A DNA stretch of 64,000 nt, from the NCBI RefSeq assembly GCF_900230285.1, contig NZ_OCNK01000001.1, positions 1,054,001 through 1,118,000 on the forward strand. The letters run 5' to 3'. Made by a program: the position numbers and the translations under genes. A model generated the notes under the pieces. That model saw only the letters and a list, made by a program, of their open reading frames with translations. It ran no database searches and was not told where the DNA came from. This DNA is from Blastococcus haudaquaticus. Lineage in GTDB: Bacteria; Actinomycetota; Actinomycetes; Mycobacteriales; Geodermatophilaceae. This document shows, piece after piece, positions 16,298 through 24,842 of this stretch; the stretch's first letter is position 1, and each line of letters opens with the position of its first letter.

Positions 16298-16353
16298 AGG
16301 ACCCCGTCCTCCCCACCCCTCGCGAGCTCGGGGCGGGACCCGGGACGGGGCCG
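16297..16353. terminator. Dispersed terminator-like hairpin element, copy A
   Basis: About 57 bases starting at the last base of the alcohol dehydrogenase stop codon. The outer arms CCCCGTCC and GGACGGGG enclose CCCCACCCC and GGGGCGGG. It lies between convergent genes and is about 90% identical to copy B (24843-24897); related to copies C and D. Confidence 0.6.
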
Positions 16354-16367
16354 CGCGCGGCCCGCCC

Positions 16368-18215
16368 TCAGCCGAGCAGTCGGGTGAGGGCGGGCCCGAG
16401 GTCGGTCATCGACCGGACGGGCTGCATCGTCCCGCCACCCCGGGCGGCGAGCAGCCGCGCCGCGTCGAGCGCCTCCGCGCTCGGCAGCGGGCACAGCACG
16501 TGCAACCGGTCGATCCCGGCCAGCGCCGTCCCGGCCGGCTCCCCCGCCGTCGACAGGCAGTCCGACAGCAGGACGACGACCCGCTCGTCCGCCGTCGCCG
16601 GCACGAGCTGCTGCCGCGCCCCGCGCAGGGCCGCGCCCAGATCGGTCCTCCCGTGCCCGCGCAGCCCCACCAGGTCCAGGACGACGTCCTCGGCCGCCCG
16701 GTGCCGCCCGTGCGGCTGCAGCACGGTCACGTCGTCGGCGAAGGTGAGCACGCTGGTCGTCAGCCGTTCGTCGGCCGCCAGCACCACCCCGGCCGCGGCG
16801 ACGGCGGCGATCGCCACCCCGAGCCCCTGCATCGAGCCCGAGCGGTCGACCACCAGGCACACCGCGCGCCGGGAGCCCGCCCAGCGGCGGGTGACCAGGT
16901 CGTCGGCGGCCGGCGGCCACACCCCGGTCCACCGGTCCAGGGTGCGGTCGAGGTCGAGGTCGCCCTCCGGCCGGCGGGAGGCCACCAGCCGCCACGTGCC
17001 GCGGGCACGGGCCGCCCCGGTCCGACCGACCTGCACGAACACCCGCGCGGCCAGCCGGCGGGCGGCGGCCCGGAGCTCCCGGTCCGTGGCGGTCGCCAGG
17101 TCGGCCAGGAGGGCCGCGGCCGCATCCGGGTCCTCGCCCATCAGGCCGGCGAACGCGTCCTCGTCGAGATCGCCCACCTCCGGGCTGACCGCGGCGAAGG
17201 CGTCGTGCCGCAGCTGCATCTCCCGCCGGCCGGTCGTCCGGGGCGACCGCCGCGATGCAGCATCACGACGAGGAGGTGTCGCGTCGGGGCCCGCCTCGGC
17301 CGGCGGGCCCGGCGCTTTTCCCGGACCACCCCCGGGCGGCGCGCCGTCGTCGCCGGAGACCTCGGGAGGACCCGCGTCGACCGGCCAGACCTCGTCGAGG
17401 ATCTCGTCCAGCACCGCCTCCGGGGTCCGCTCCACGCCCTCGGTGACCCGGATCCGTCCCGACAGCGCCGCGTGGGCGGCGTCGCGGGCGGTCTCCCGGC
17501 CGTCGGCCAGCTGCCGACCGCGCAGGCGCAGCAGCCCGTCGAGCAGCAGGACCAGGTCGATCGCCCCGCGCACCGACGATCCGGTGCGCAGGTCCCGGTG
17601 CTCGCGGGTCGCGCGGACCAGCCGGACGGCGAGCGCGACGCCCCGGTCGTCGGCGGCGGTCACACCGGCCACGATCGCCCGCTCCGCCTCCTCCGGCTGG
17701 TAGCCGAGGACCACCCGGCACATCCGGTCGGCGATGGCCTGGCCGACCCGCGCGGTGCCGATCGCGTCGAACGGGTTCATCGCCGCGATCAGCCGGAATC
17801 CCGAGGCGGCCCGGACGGTGCCGAGCCGCGGGACGGCGATCTCGCCCTCGGTCAGCACGGTGATGAGGACGTTGAGGGTCTCCTCCGGGATCCGGTTGAG
17901 CTCCTCCAGGTAGAGCAGACCCGAACCGCGCATGGCGGTCAGCAGCGGCCCGTCGGTGAAGTTCTCCGGCAGGTAGCCGCCCGCGAGCACGGCCGAGGGG
18001 TCGTACTGCCCGACCAGCCGTGCCGGGGTCAGCTCCGCGTTGCCCTCGACGAAGACGACCTCCGACCCGGTGGCGGCGGCCACCGATCGGAGCAGGGTGG
18101 ACTTGCCGGTACCCGGCGGCCCCTCCAGGACGACGTGCCGGTGGGTGGCCAGCGCGACGGTCAGCACTTCCCGCTCGCGGTCCAGTCCGACGACGAAGCC
18201 GGGATCGGTGGTCAT
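16368..18215 (-). CDS. Fused MoxR-type AAA+ ATPase and VWA-domain protein
   Basis: 615 aa, resembling Mg-chelatase ChlI-ChlD fusions and MoxR/CoxD-CoxE systems. N-terminal AAA+ domain: Walker A GPPGTGKS at residues 32-39, GLLYLEELNRIPEETLN (Walker B region), and sensor AAMNPFDAIGTARV. After a Pro/Gly-rich linker near residue 300 comes a C-terminal von Willebrand A domain with the metal-site motif DRSGSMQG. Such proteins use ATP to load metals or remodel large enzymes. Its ATG overlaps the MOSC gene stop (ATGA), tying it to the molybdo-enzyme maturation run. Target enzyme unknown. Confidence 0.87.
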   Translation of the reverse strand: MTTDPGFVVGLDREREVLTVALATHRHVVLEGPPGTGKSTLLRSVAAATGSEVVFVEGNAELTPARLVGQYDPSAVLAGGYLPENFTDGPLLTAMRGSGLLYLEELNRIPEETLNVLITVLTEGEIAVPRLGTVRAASGFRLIAAMNPFDAIGTARVGQAIADRMCRVVLGYQPEEAERAIVAGVTAADDRGVALAVRLVRATREHRDLRTGSSVRGAIDLVLLLDGLLRLRGRQLADGRETARDAAHAALSGRIRVTEGVERTPEAVLDEILDEVWPVDAGPPEVSGDDGAPPGGGPGKAPGPPAEAGPDATPPRRDAASRRSPRTTGRREMQLRHDAFAAVSPEVGDLDEDAFAGLMGEDPDAAAALLADLATATDRELRAAARRLAARVFVQVGRTGAARARGTWRLVASRRPEGDLDLDRTLDRWTGVWPPAADDLVTRRWAGSRRAVCLVVDRSGSMQGLGVAIAAVAAAGVVLAADERLTTSVLTFADDVTVLQPHGRHRAAEDVVLDLVGLRGHGRTDLGAALRGARQQLVPATADERVVVLLSDCLSTAGEPAGTALAGIDRLHVLCPLPSAEALDAARLLAARGGGTMQPVRSMTDLGPALTRLLG

Positions 18216-18802
18216 GGCGTCCTTCCTGCGCGGTGCGGGACCAGCCGACGGGCGGCTCCGGCACGGGTGGCGTCCAGCGGCACGGCGCTGCGCAGGACCG
18301 CGGGGCCGAGCCGGAGGACGCCGTCGGTGAGCGGTGCGCAGCGGATCCCGGCGCGCCCGCGCATGCCCCGGTGGGCACCGGGCACGAGCACGGTGTCCAG
18401 CCAGGCGCAGGGGTTCGCGGGCCGCCCGCCCCGCAGCACGACGACGCCCTCCCCGCAGTCGAGGGAGAACTCCTGGCCGCGCAGCGCCTCCACCTCCGCT
18501 CCGCGCAGGACGACGTTGCGGCGGGCCAGCAACGGGTCCAGCGGACCCGAGTCCAGTTCCGCGGCGAGCGCCTCCACGGACTCGGCGGCCAGCACGGTCA
18601 CCGACGCGTCCCGGTGCGCGGGCCGCCCGGCGTAGCGGTCGCCGACGATGCCCGACCCCGCACGCACCTCGATCCGCCCGCGCCGGTCGGCCGTCTGCCC
18701 GGGCACCGTGCCGCCCGGCCGCCCGTCGTACCGGTGCTCCGGCGAAGCGAGCAGCCCGACGATCTCGACGCCGTACCGGTGCCGCAGTTCCGTCTCGTTC
18801 AT
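18212..18802 (-). CDS. MOSC domain protein
   Basis: 196 aa from the chosen ATG. Residues about 45-160 have the MOSC pattern: GIVGDRYAGRPAHRDASVTVLAAESVEAL, ARRNVVLRGAEVEALRG, and the conserved cysteine in PANPCAWLD, which in this superfamily binds sulfur or contacts molybdenum cofactor. Likely role is sulfur transfer to, or handling of, molybdopterin enzymes, which suits the neighbouring XdhC and MoxR/VWA genes. Another in-frame start at 18832 is possible. Overlaps the fused MoxR-VWA gene by four bases. Confidence 0.83.
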   Translation of the reverse strand: MNETELRHRYGVEIVGLLASPEHRYDGRPGGTVPGQTADRRGRIEVRAGSGIVGDRYAGRPAHRDASVTVLAAESVEALAAELDSGPLDPLLARRNVVLRGAEVEALRGQEFSLDCGEGVVVLRGGRPANPCAWLDTVLVPGAHRGMRGRAGIRCAPLTDGVLRLGPAVLRSAVPLDATRAGAARRLVPHRAGRTP

Positions 18803-18878
18803 CGGGCTCGCGCCGAGGGCAGACGCGGGCACCGTGCCAGGGACCGCACCGATCCGATGGTCACCGGCACCGACGGGG

Positions 18879-19385
18879 TCATCCAGCGGACGCGACGTGA
18901 TCGGTGAACGTCTCCAGGGCGGCGCCGGCGCGGTCCATCCGCGCCGTGCGCCAGCGCCCGCCGGAGAGCGGTACCGGAGAGAGCGTGAGGAGGTGCCGTT
19001 CCGGTGGCACCTGCACCTGGTCGTACCTGTGGTCCAGGGCCTCGTCGCGCCCCTCCACCTGCACGAGCAGAGCGCACACCAGCGGACGGCCGAACTCGTG
19101 CTCGAAGACGGTCGGACCGCCCCAGTCGGTGATCGCCAGGCGCCCGTGCGGCAGATGGACGGTGCAGGCCGATGCGATCACGCCGGGGTTCTCGGCCGGG
19201 AGCGAGAGCGGCCCGTCGAGGACGCGCACCGTCAGGTCGACGTCCCCGAGCTGCACCCCGGTGGAGATCCGCACCCCCTGCTCCGCCGGCGCGAGGATCC
19301 CGTCGTTGGCCATGTCGACGCTCGACGTGTCGAAGTCACCGCCCGCGGCCAGCGCGTAGTACTGGTAGTAGTCCGCTCTCACCAT
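18879..19385 (-). CDS. Unrecognised protein within the molybdo-enzyme maturation run
   Basis: 168 aa from ATG 19385 (a TTG at 19403 is an alternative start). No family recognised. It looks soluble, with no signal or membrane segment and a beta-rich composition; notable stretches are ADYYQYYALAAGG near the start, GVQLGDVDLTVRVLDGPL, and LAITDWGGPTVFEHEF. It lies 46 bases after xdhC and 76 before the MOSC gene on the same strand, so it probably belongs to the same operon. No function is assigned. Confidence 0.7.
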   Translation of the reverse strand: MVRADYYQYYALAAGGDFDTSSVDMANDGILAPAEQGVRISTGVQLGDVDLTVRVLDGPLSLPAENPGVIASACTVHLPHGRLAITDWGGPTVFEHEFGRPLVCALLVQVEGRDEALDHRYDQVQVPPERHLLTLSPVPLSGGRWRTARMDRAGAALETFTDHVASAG

Positions 19386-19431
19386 CGTGTGCCGCTCGAT
19401 CAACTCGCCGAGCTCCCCTCGGTCGGACTCG

Positions 19432-20553
19432 TCAACGGTCGGCCGTGCGATGGATGGGACCGTCCGTGCCGGCCAGCCGCTCCCCCGAGCCGCCCCAGCG
19501 GCCGGCGATGATCTCCGCGGCGATCGAGATCGCCGTCTCCTCGGGCGTCCGGGCGCCGAGATCCAGGCCGATGGGCGAGGACAGCCGAGCGATCTCCTCC
19601 TCCGCCAGCCCGGCCTCAGCCAGCCGCGCCAGCCGCTCGTCGTGCGTGCGTCGGGAGCCCATCGCCCCGACGTAGGCCACCGGGATCCGCAGCGCGACCT
19701 CCAGCAACGGGACGTCGAACTTCGGGTCGTGGGTGAGCACGCAGAGCACGGTGCGCTCGTCGATCCGCCCGGCGTCCACCTCGGCCTGCAGATAGCGGTG
19801 CGGCCACTCGACGATCACCTCGTGCGCGTCGGGGAACCGCTTGGGCGTGGCGAAGACCGGCCGGGCGTCGCACACCGTGACCCGGTAGCCGAGGAAGGCG
19901 CCGACCCGCGCGACGGCGGCGGCGAAGTCGATGGCGCCGAAGACGACCATCCGGGCCGGCGGCGCGAACGAGTTGACGAAGAGCGTGAGGTCGTCACCGC
20001 GCCGCTCCCCGTCGTGCCCGACGTGCAGCAGGGCGGTCCGCCCGGCCGCGAGCATGCCCCGGGCGTCGGCCGCCACGGCGTCGTCCAGGCGCTGGAGACC
20101 GAGGGTGCCGGACGTCCGGTCCGGCCACAGGACCAGCCGCCGGCCCAGCCGGTCGTCCGGTCCCTTCACCACGGTGACGACGGCGACCGGCTCGTGCCGG
20201 TCCACCGACTCGGCGACCTCACCGAGCTCGGGGAAGGACTCCCGCGAGATCGGTTCCACGAACACGTCCAGGATCCCGCCGCAGGTGAGGCCCACCGCGA
20301 AGGCGTCGTCGTCGCTGACGCCGTAGCGCTCCAGCGTCGGCACGCCGGTCTCGACGGCGTCCTTGGCCTCCTCGTAGACCGCACCCTCGACGCAGCCACC
20401 GGAGACGCTGCCGACCGCGGTGCCGTCGGGACCGACGAGCATCGAGGCACCGGCCGGACGGGGCGCCGACCGCCAGGTGGCGACGACGGTCCCCATGCCG
20501 ACGGTCTCCCCTGCCTGCCACCAGCCGATCAGGTCGTCCAGGACGTCACGCAT
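19432..20553 (-). CDS. XdhC/CoxI family protein (molybdenum hydroxylase maturation)
   Basis: 373 aa. XdhC proteins bind molybdenum cofactor, promote its sulfuration and insert it into xanthine dehydrogenase or CO dehydrogenase. The N-terminal XdhC/CoxI domain shows VGMGTVVATWRSAPRPAGASMLVGPDG, SVSGGCVEGAVYEEA and GLTCGGILDVFVEP. The C-terminal Rossmann domain contains VFGAIDFAAAVARVGAFLGYRVTV and AYVGAMGSRRTHDERL. ATG start with AAGGAG upstream. No hydroxylase structural genes are adjacent. A terminator-like element separates it from the CoxE-like gene. Confidence 0.93.
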   Translation of the reverse strand: MRDVLDDLIGWWQAGETVGMGTVVATWRSAPRPAGASMLVGPDGTAVGSVSGGCVEGAVYEEAKDAVETGVPTLERYGVSDDDAFAVGLTCGGILDVFVEPISRESFPELGEVAESVDRHEPVAVVTVVKGPDDRLGRRLVLWPDRTSGTLGLQRLDDAVAADARGMLAAGRTALLHVGHDGERRGDDLTLFVNSFAPPARMVVFGAIDFAAAVARVGAFLGYRVTVCDARPVFATPKRFPDAHEVIVEWPHRYLQAEVDAGRIDERTVLCVLTHDPKFDVPLLEVALRIPVAYVGAMGSRRTHDERLARLAEAGLAEEEIARLSSPIGLDLGARTPEETAISIAAEIIAGRWGGSGERLAGTDGPIHRTADR

Positions 20554-20587
20554 CGACAGCTCCTTGTCTCGGGAACCGGACCCAGGT

Positions 20588-20645
20588 CGGCCCCGTCCGG
20601 AGGCTCGCCCTGAGCGTGCGAAGGGTGAGAGGGACGGGGTCCTTC
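20588..20645. terminator. Dispersed terminator-like hairpin element, copy C (reverse orientation)
   Basis: Reverse-complement copy of the element at 16297 and 24843, sharing CGGCCCCGTCC, GAGCGTGCGAAGGGTG and GGACGGGGTCCTT blocks. Located 10 bases after the stop of the leftward CoxE-like gene, fitting a terminator for it. Confidence 0.55.
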
Positions 20646-20654
20646 TCCAACGTC

Positions 20655-21779
20655 TCAGGCACGCTGGATCACGCCTGTCAGCTCCTCGAACGCGGCCATG
20701 CTGTGCCCCGACACGAAGTGGTCGACCGACGGCAGGGCCGCCTGCATCCCCCCGGTCAGCGGCTCGTACCCCGACCGGCCCTTGTGCGGGTTCACCCAGA
20801 CGACGGCGTGCGCGAGGCGCCGCAGCCGCACCATCTGCTCGGCCAGCAGGTCGGTGCGGCCGCGCTCCCAGCCGTCGCTGCAGAGCACGATCACCGCTCC
20901 CCGGGCGGTGCCCCGCTGCCCCCAGCGGTCCAGGAACGCCTTGAGCACCTCGCCCAGCCGGGTGCCGCCGGACCAGTCGGGGATGGCCGACCCGCTCGCG
21001 GCCAGTGCCCGGTCGGCGTCGCGCAACCGCATCTCGCGGGTGACCCGGGTCAGCCGCGTGCCGATCGTGAAGACCTCGGTGGACGACGGCCGCGCCCGGA
21101 CGGCGGCGTGCGCGAAGCGCAGCAGCGCGTCGGCGTAGGGGGTCATCGATCCGGAGACGTCGACCAGCAGGACGACGCGGCGCGGGCGCGCCCTGCGACG
21201 GTGGTGCACCAGGCGGGTGACCTCCCCGCCGCTGCGCAGCGCCCGGCGGACGGTCCGCGCCTGGTGCACCGATCCGTTGGAGTTCGGCCGTCGGCGGCGG
21301 GACGGGCGCATCGGGGTGGCGGGCACCAGCAGCGCGAACAGCCGGCGGAGGTGCTCGCGCTCGGCCGGGGTCAGCTCGGCCACGTCCCGCTGGCGGAGCA
21401 CCTCCTCGGCGCTCGCCTGCACCGCGAGATCCGGGGCCTCCGTCGCGTCGTCGCCGTCCTCGTTCCCCTGCTCCAGCGGCGCCGACGTGGCCAGCTGCAC
21501 CTCCGGAGGGCCGGACTGCCGAGGAGCGCGCGGGCGCTGCCCCGAGAAGTAGACGGCGAAGGCGGCGTCGTAGCGGTCGAGGTCGTCCGGCCCCCCGCAG
21601 AGGGTCAGCCGGCCCGCCCAGTACACGGCGCGGGGGTCCAGGACGTCGAGCGCCCCGACCGCCGCCAGCATCGCCTCGACCCGGTCCGGGGAGGCGCCGA
21701 CGCCGGCGTGCCGCAGCGTGCGCGCGAAGCCGAGCACGGTGTCGACGACGTCGCGGGCAGGCCGGGGTCCGTCACGCAC
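20655..21779 (-). CDS. CoxE-like VWA domain protein
   Basis: 374 aa protein of the CoxE family, partner of a MoxR ATPase in maturing CO dehydrogenase-type molybdenum enzymes. The C-terminal VWA domain has the metal-ion site VVLLVDVSGSMTPYADALLRFA followed by TRLTRVTREM and IVLCSDGWERGRTDLL. A low-complexity middle (SRRRRPN, APLEQGNEDGDDATEAP) links it to the N-terminal helical part. The GTG at 21777-21779 overlaps the end of the upstream MoxR gene by 8 bases; a longer frame is possible but would run deeper into that gene. Confidence 0.88.
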   Translation of the reverse strand: MRDGPRPARDVVDTVLGFARTLRHAGVGASPDRVEAMLAAVGALDVLDPRAVYWAGRLTLCGGPDDLDRYDAAFAVYFSGQRPRAPRQSGPPEVQLATSAPLEQGNEDGDDATEAPDLAVQASAEEVLRQRDVAELTPAEREHLRRLFALLVPATPMRPSRRRRPNSNGSVHQARTVRRALRSGGEVTRLVHHRRRARPRRVVLLVDVSGSMTPYADALLRFAHAAVRARPSSTEVFTIGTRLTRVTREMRLRDADRALAASGSAIPDWSGGTRLGEVLKAFLDRWGQRGTARGAVIVLCSDGWERGRTDLLAEQMVRLRRLAHAVVWVNPHKGRSGYEPLTGGMQAALPSVDHFVSGHSMAAFEELTGVIQRA

Positions 21780-22707
21780 CGAACAGCGCTCCCCGTCCCA
21801 GGCCGTGCACGCGCTCGGTGTCCTCGCGGTACTTGAGGACGGCACCGAGGGTCCGCGCGGCCAGGTCGGGATCGAGGTCGCGCGCCCCCAGGGTGTGCAG
21901 CGCGGTCGCCCAGTCCATCGACTCGGCGATGCCGGGTGGCTTGAGCAGGTCGAACGTGCGCAGCTTCGCCGTCGCCCGGGCCACCTCGCGCGCCAGCTGA
22001 TCGGTCACCTGGGGCAGCCGGCTGCGCAGGATCGCCACCTCCCGGTCGAACTCCGGGTGCTGCAGCCAGTGGTAGAGGCAGCGGCGCTTGAGGGCGTCGT
22101 GCACCTCGCGCGTCCGGTTCGACGTCAGGACGACGAGCGGCGGCGTCGTCGCCCGGACGGTGCCCAGCTCGGGGATGGAGATGGTGAAGTCCGACAGCAC
22201 CTCCAGCAGGAAGGCCTCGAACTCGTCGTCGGCCCGGTCCACCTCGTCCACGAGCAGCACGCTCGGGGAGTCCTCGAGGGCCTGCAGCAGCGGGCGGGCG
22301 AGCAGGAAGCGGCGGTCGTAGAGGGAGGCCTCGAGCGATTCGGTGTCGGTGGTGGCATGCGCGGCCTCGGCGGCGCGCAGGTGCAGGAGCTGACGGCCGA
22401 AGTCCCAGTCGTAGAGGGCCTGGCTGGCCTCGAGCCCCTCGTAGCACTGCAGCCGGTAGATCGGCCGGCCGGTCACCTGGGCCAGTGCCTGCGCGAGGGC
22501 GGTCTTGCCGACGCCCGCCTCGCCCTCCAGGAACAGCGGCCGGTGCATGACCAGCGCCAGGTACGCGGCGGTCGCCAGCCCCTCGTCGGGCAGGTAGCCG
22601 GTGGACTCCAGCGCGGCCGAGAGCTCCTCCGGCCCGGAGAAGGTCGCCTCGGCGGCCGGGGCGGCGGCGATCGGCGTGACGGTGGGCTCGCTCACACGGG
22701 TGAGCAT
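21772..22707 (-). CDS. CoxD-like MoxR AAA+ ATPase
   Basis: 311 aa AAA+ ATPase. Walker A GEAGVGKT is at residues 62-69, Walker B is VLLVDEVDRADDEFEAFLLEVL, followed by sensor VVLTSNRTREVHDALKRRCLYHW. This matches CoxD, which together with CoxE assembles the copper/sulfur-molybdenum site of CO dehydrogenase. It overlaps the CoxE-like gene by 8 bases, so the two are co-translated. A second MoxR/VWA pair exists as one fused protein at 16368-18215. ATG start chosen; a GTG five codons later is possible. Confidence 0.9.
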   Translation of the reverse strand: MLTRVSEPTVTPIAAAPAAEATFSGPEELSAALESTGYLPDEGLATAAYLALVMHRPLFLEGEAGVGKTALAQALAQVTGRPIYRLQCYEGLEASQALYDWDFGRQLLHLRAAEAAHATTDTESLEASLYDRRFLLARPLLQALEDSPSVLLVDEVDRADDEFEAFLLEVLSDFTISIPELGTVRATTPPLVVLTSNRTREVHDALKRRCLYHWLQHPEFDREVAILRSRLPQVTDQLAREVARATAKLRTFDLLKPPGIAESMDWATALHTLGARDLDPDLAARTLGAVLKYREDTERVHGLGRGALFGA

Positions 22708-22723
22708 CCCACCGCACGCAGAA

Positions 22724-22760
22724 CGGCGGCCGGTCGAGTCTGGTCCTCGACCGGCCGCCG
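22724..22760. terminator. Strong hairpin terminator candidate
   Basis: A perfect 15-pair stem, CGGCGGCCGGTCGAG with CTCGACCGGCCGCCG, around a 7-base loop. It follows the leftward PRC-barrel gene (stop at 22825) and precedes the MoxR gene start. No T-run, as is usual in this GC range. Confidence 0.65.
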
Positions 22761-22824
22761 CCGTCCGTGCGTCCCGGCGCCGAGCGCGCCGGGGCTGGTT
22801 CAGGTGCTGACGAGACGCTGCTGA

Positions 22825-23691
22825 CTAGACGCGACGGTCCGTGGTGGTGCCGTCGCCGTCCAGCTCGACCTCTTCCTTGCGCAGCCCCTCGCTCACCTGG
22901 GTCTGCTCGGTGACCGTGGTCTTGTCGAGGCGGACGCGCTCGACCGGCACGGCCTCCTTCTCCACGACCGGGGTCTCGGCGTGCAGGACGACCTCGTGCT
23001 CCTCCTCGGAGATGGCGGGCCCGTCCATCGCGTTGCCGATGTTGGCGTCGGTGATGGGCTCGCGCTCGAGGCGGACCTCCTCGTGGGACACGGGGACGGT
23101 CTCGGTCACGTTCTCCGTCACGACGTACTTGCGCAGCCGGGCACGGCCGACCTCTTCCGAGCGGGTGCCCACGTTTAGGCGCTCCTCGGACAGCGTCATC
23201 GCGTCGTCCGTGGTCGGGCCCGAGGTGTCGTGGCCCACGGTGCCGCGCTCGTTCAGGTCGGTGTCCGTGCGGCCGGTGCCGGCCATGCCCGTCGTGGCCA
23301 TGTCGTTGGTGGCCATGTCGTTGGTGGCCATGCCCGTCGTCGACTCGGTGGTGGTCATGGTCTGCGCGGTGTCGGTACCGGCGCCCATGCCGTAGTAGCG
23401 GTACAGCTCCTGCTCCTCCTGCGGGGAGAGGTGGCCGTCGGTGTCGACCTTCGGAGCGTCCTTCACCTTCGACTTGCTGACGGGTACGCGGAGGCCGTCG
23501 TTGGTGAGGTCGGCGTTCCGGATCGGGACGAAGGACTCCTTCGTGCCGAACATGCCGGTGCGCACCGTGACCCACTCGGGCTGGCCCGTCTCGTCGTCGA
23601 GGTAGACCTCGGCAGCCGAGCCGATCTTGTCGCCGGACTCGTCGTAGACGTCCTGGCCGATCACGCGGCTGATGGTGTCAGTGCCGATCAT
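22825..23691 (-). CDS. PRC-barrel and DUF2382 (YsnF/AvaK-type) stress protein
   Basis: 288 aa. The N-terminal PRC-barrel (residues 5-80: VIGQDVYDESGDKIGSAAEVYLDDETGQPEWVTV) is joined by a Thr/Met/Asp-rich linker to a C-terminal DUF2382 domain (about 165-280: LSEERLNVGTRSEEVGRARLRKYVVTENVTETVPVSHEEVRLEREPI). Proteins of this kind are associated with general stress in actinobacteria; the molecular role is unclear. The linker has a repeated MAT-N/T-D/G unit from a 15-base DNA repeat at 23281-23340. A short HLSPQEEQELYRYYGMG motif follows the barrel. Ends at a strong hairpin. Confidence 0.88.
   Translation of the reverse strand: MIGTDTISRVIGQDVYDESGDKIGSAAEVYLDDETGQPEWVTVRTGMFGTKESFVPIRNADLTNDGLRVPVSKSKVKDAPKVDTDGHLSPQEEQELYRYYGMGAGTDTAQTMTTTESTTGMATNDMATNDMATTGMAGTGRTDTDLNERGTVGHDTSGPTTDDAMTLSEERLNVGTRSEEVGRARLRKYVVTENVTETVPVSHEEVRLEREPITDANIGNAMDGPAISEEEHEVVLHAETPVVEKEAVPVERVRLDKTTVTEQTQVSEGLRKEEVELDGDGTTTDRRV
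23281..23340. repeat. Four 15-base tandem units in A-B-B-A order
   Basis: GGCCATGCCCGTCGT (A), GGCCATGTCGTTGGT (B), B, A. They are in frame within the PRC-barrel gene and encode the Thr/Met/Asp linker. The identical copies suggest recent duplication or slippage. Confidence 0.85.
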
Positions 23692-24028
23692 CAGGTGGTG
23701 CTCCCATCCATTGTTCGGGGATGCGCGGTCGGTCAGTGGGTGTCCGTGTCGGGAGGAGCGAAACGATCTCGGCGGTTCCGACACGCCCGGAGACGGGGTG
23801 ACCGGGGCCGCCCTTTCCCGTGACGGCGCGGCACGCCAATCCGGTGCGGCCGGCTTCCACTGCAGGTCAGGGCGCCATCGTGTTGCGCGCAACCTGTCGA
23901 TTTCGGCGACCTGGGCTGATGCTCCCTACTGACTACTCTCCGCGTTGTCGCCGTTGCTCGGGCGTGTCCCACGTCTCATCCGGCGCGTCCTGCACGGTCC
24001 GGCCGGAGATCGTGCTCAGCATGGAGGG
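23692..24028. promoter_or_regulatory. 337-base divergent promoter region, no gene seen
   Basis: Lies between the leftward PRC-barrel gene and the rightward DUF3097 gene. No convincing open frame. It contains the 12-base perfect palindrome GTTGCGCGCAAC at 23882-23893, whose 10-base core recurs upstream of the gene at 53855. No clear -35/-10 pair could be chosen. Confidence 0.5.
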
Positions 24029-24838
24029 ATGCCGCCCCGCTCCCCGTACGACAACCTCGTCCACCCGCGGACCGTCAGGAAGCCGGTGCCGCAGGTCGAG
24101 GCGGAGAAGGACCTCGTGGTCGAGGACCCGAGCTCGGGCTTCGTCGGCGCCGTCGTCCGGTGCGAGAAGGACGTCGTGCACCTCGAGGACCGCTTCGGCA
24201 AGGTCAGGGGTTACCCGCTGGGCCCGGGCTTCTGGGTGGACGGCCGGCCCGTGGTCCTCGTCCGGCCCAAGCACGCGGCACCGTCGGGTCCGCTGCGCAG
24301 CGCCTCGGGCTCGCTGTACGTGAACAACGCCCGCGCACGGGTGGCCCGGGCGGGCCGGATCTACGTCGAGGGCAAGCACGACGCGGAGCTGGTGGAGAAG
24401 GTCTGGGGCCACGACCTGCGCATCGAGGGCGTGGTCGTGGAGCCCCTGCACGGCGTGGACGACCTGCCGGCGATCGTGAAGGAGTTCCGGCCGACCCAGG
24501 GCCGGCGGCTCGGCGTCCTGGTCGACCACCTCGTGAAGGGCTCGAAGGAGTCCCGCATCGCCGAGCAGATCACCGGCGCGCACGCGCTCGTGGTCGGCCA
24601 CCCGTTCATCGACATCTGGCAGGCCGTCAAGCCGTCGGTCGTGGGCATCAAGGCCTGGCCGACGGTCCCCAAGGGCGAGGACTGGAAGACCGGCGTCTGC
24701 CGGCGGCTGGGCTGGGAGGACGACACCGGCTACGTGTGGGCGCAGCGCATCCTCGCGAGGGTCGGCAGCTTCACCGACCTCGAGCCCGCGCTGCTCGGCC
24801 GGGTGGAGGAGCTCATCGACTTCGTGACGACGGACTGA
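24029..24838 (+). CDS. DUF3097 family protein
   Basis: 269 aa conserved actinobacterial protein of unknown function. Landmarks are YDNLVHPRTVRKPVPQVEAEKDLVVED near the N-terminus, GRIYVEGKHDAELVEKVWGHDLRIEGVVVEPLHG in the middle, and WQAVKPSVVGIKAWPTVPKGEDWKTGVCRRLGW. The VEGKHDAELVEKVWG and GVLVDHLVKGSKE parts resemble Toprim-like metal-binding patterns, which would suggest a nucleic-acid enzyme, but that is inference. ATG at 24029 was preferred to an upstream in-frame start because the family begins near this point. Ends in the hairpin element, copy B. Confidence 0.85.
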   Translation: MPPRSPYDNLVHPRTVRKPVPQVEAEKDLVVEDPSSGFVGAVVRCEKDVVHLEDRFGKVRGYPLGPGFWVDGRPVVLVRPKHAAPSGPLRSASGSLYVNNARARVARAGRIYVEGKHDAELVEKVWGHDLRIEGVVVEPLHGVDDLPAIVKEFRPTQGRRLGVLVDHLVKGSKESRIAEQITGAHALVVGHPFIDIWQAVKPSVVGIKAWPTVPKGEDWKTGVCRRLGWEDDTGYVWAQRILARVGSFTDLEPALLGRVEELIDFVTTD

Positions 24839-24842
24839 TGAC

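Noticed and set aside
18828-18839. GGCACCGTGCC palindrome near the MOSC gene as a third MftR site
   Set aside because: Half-site spacing is two bases shorter than in the two mft promoter sites and the flanking CACCGG is absent; a similar string occurs inside the MOSC coding sequence.
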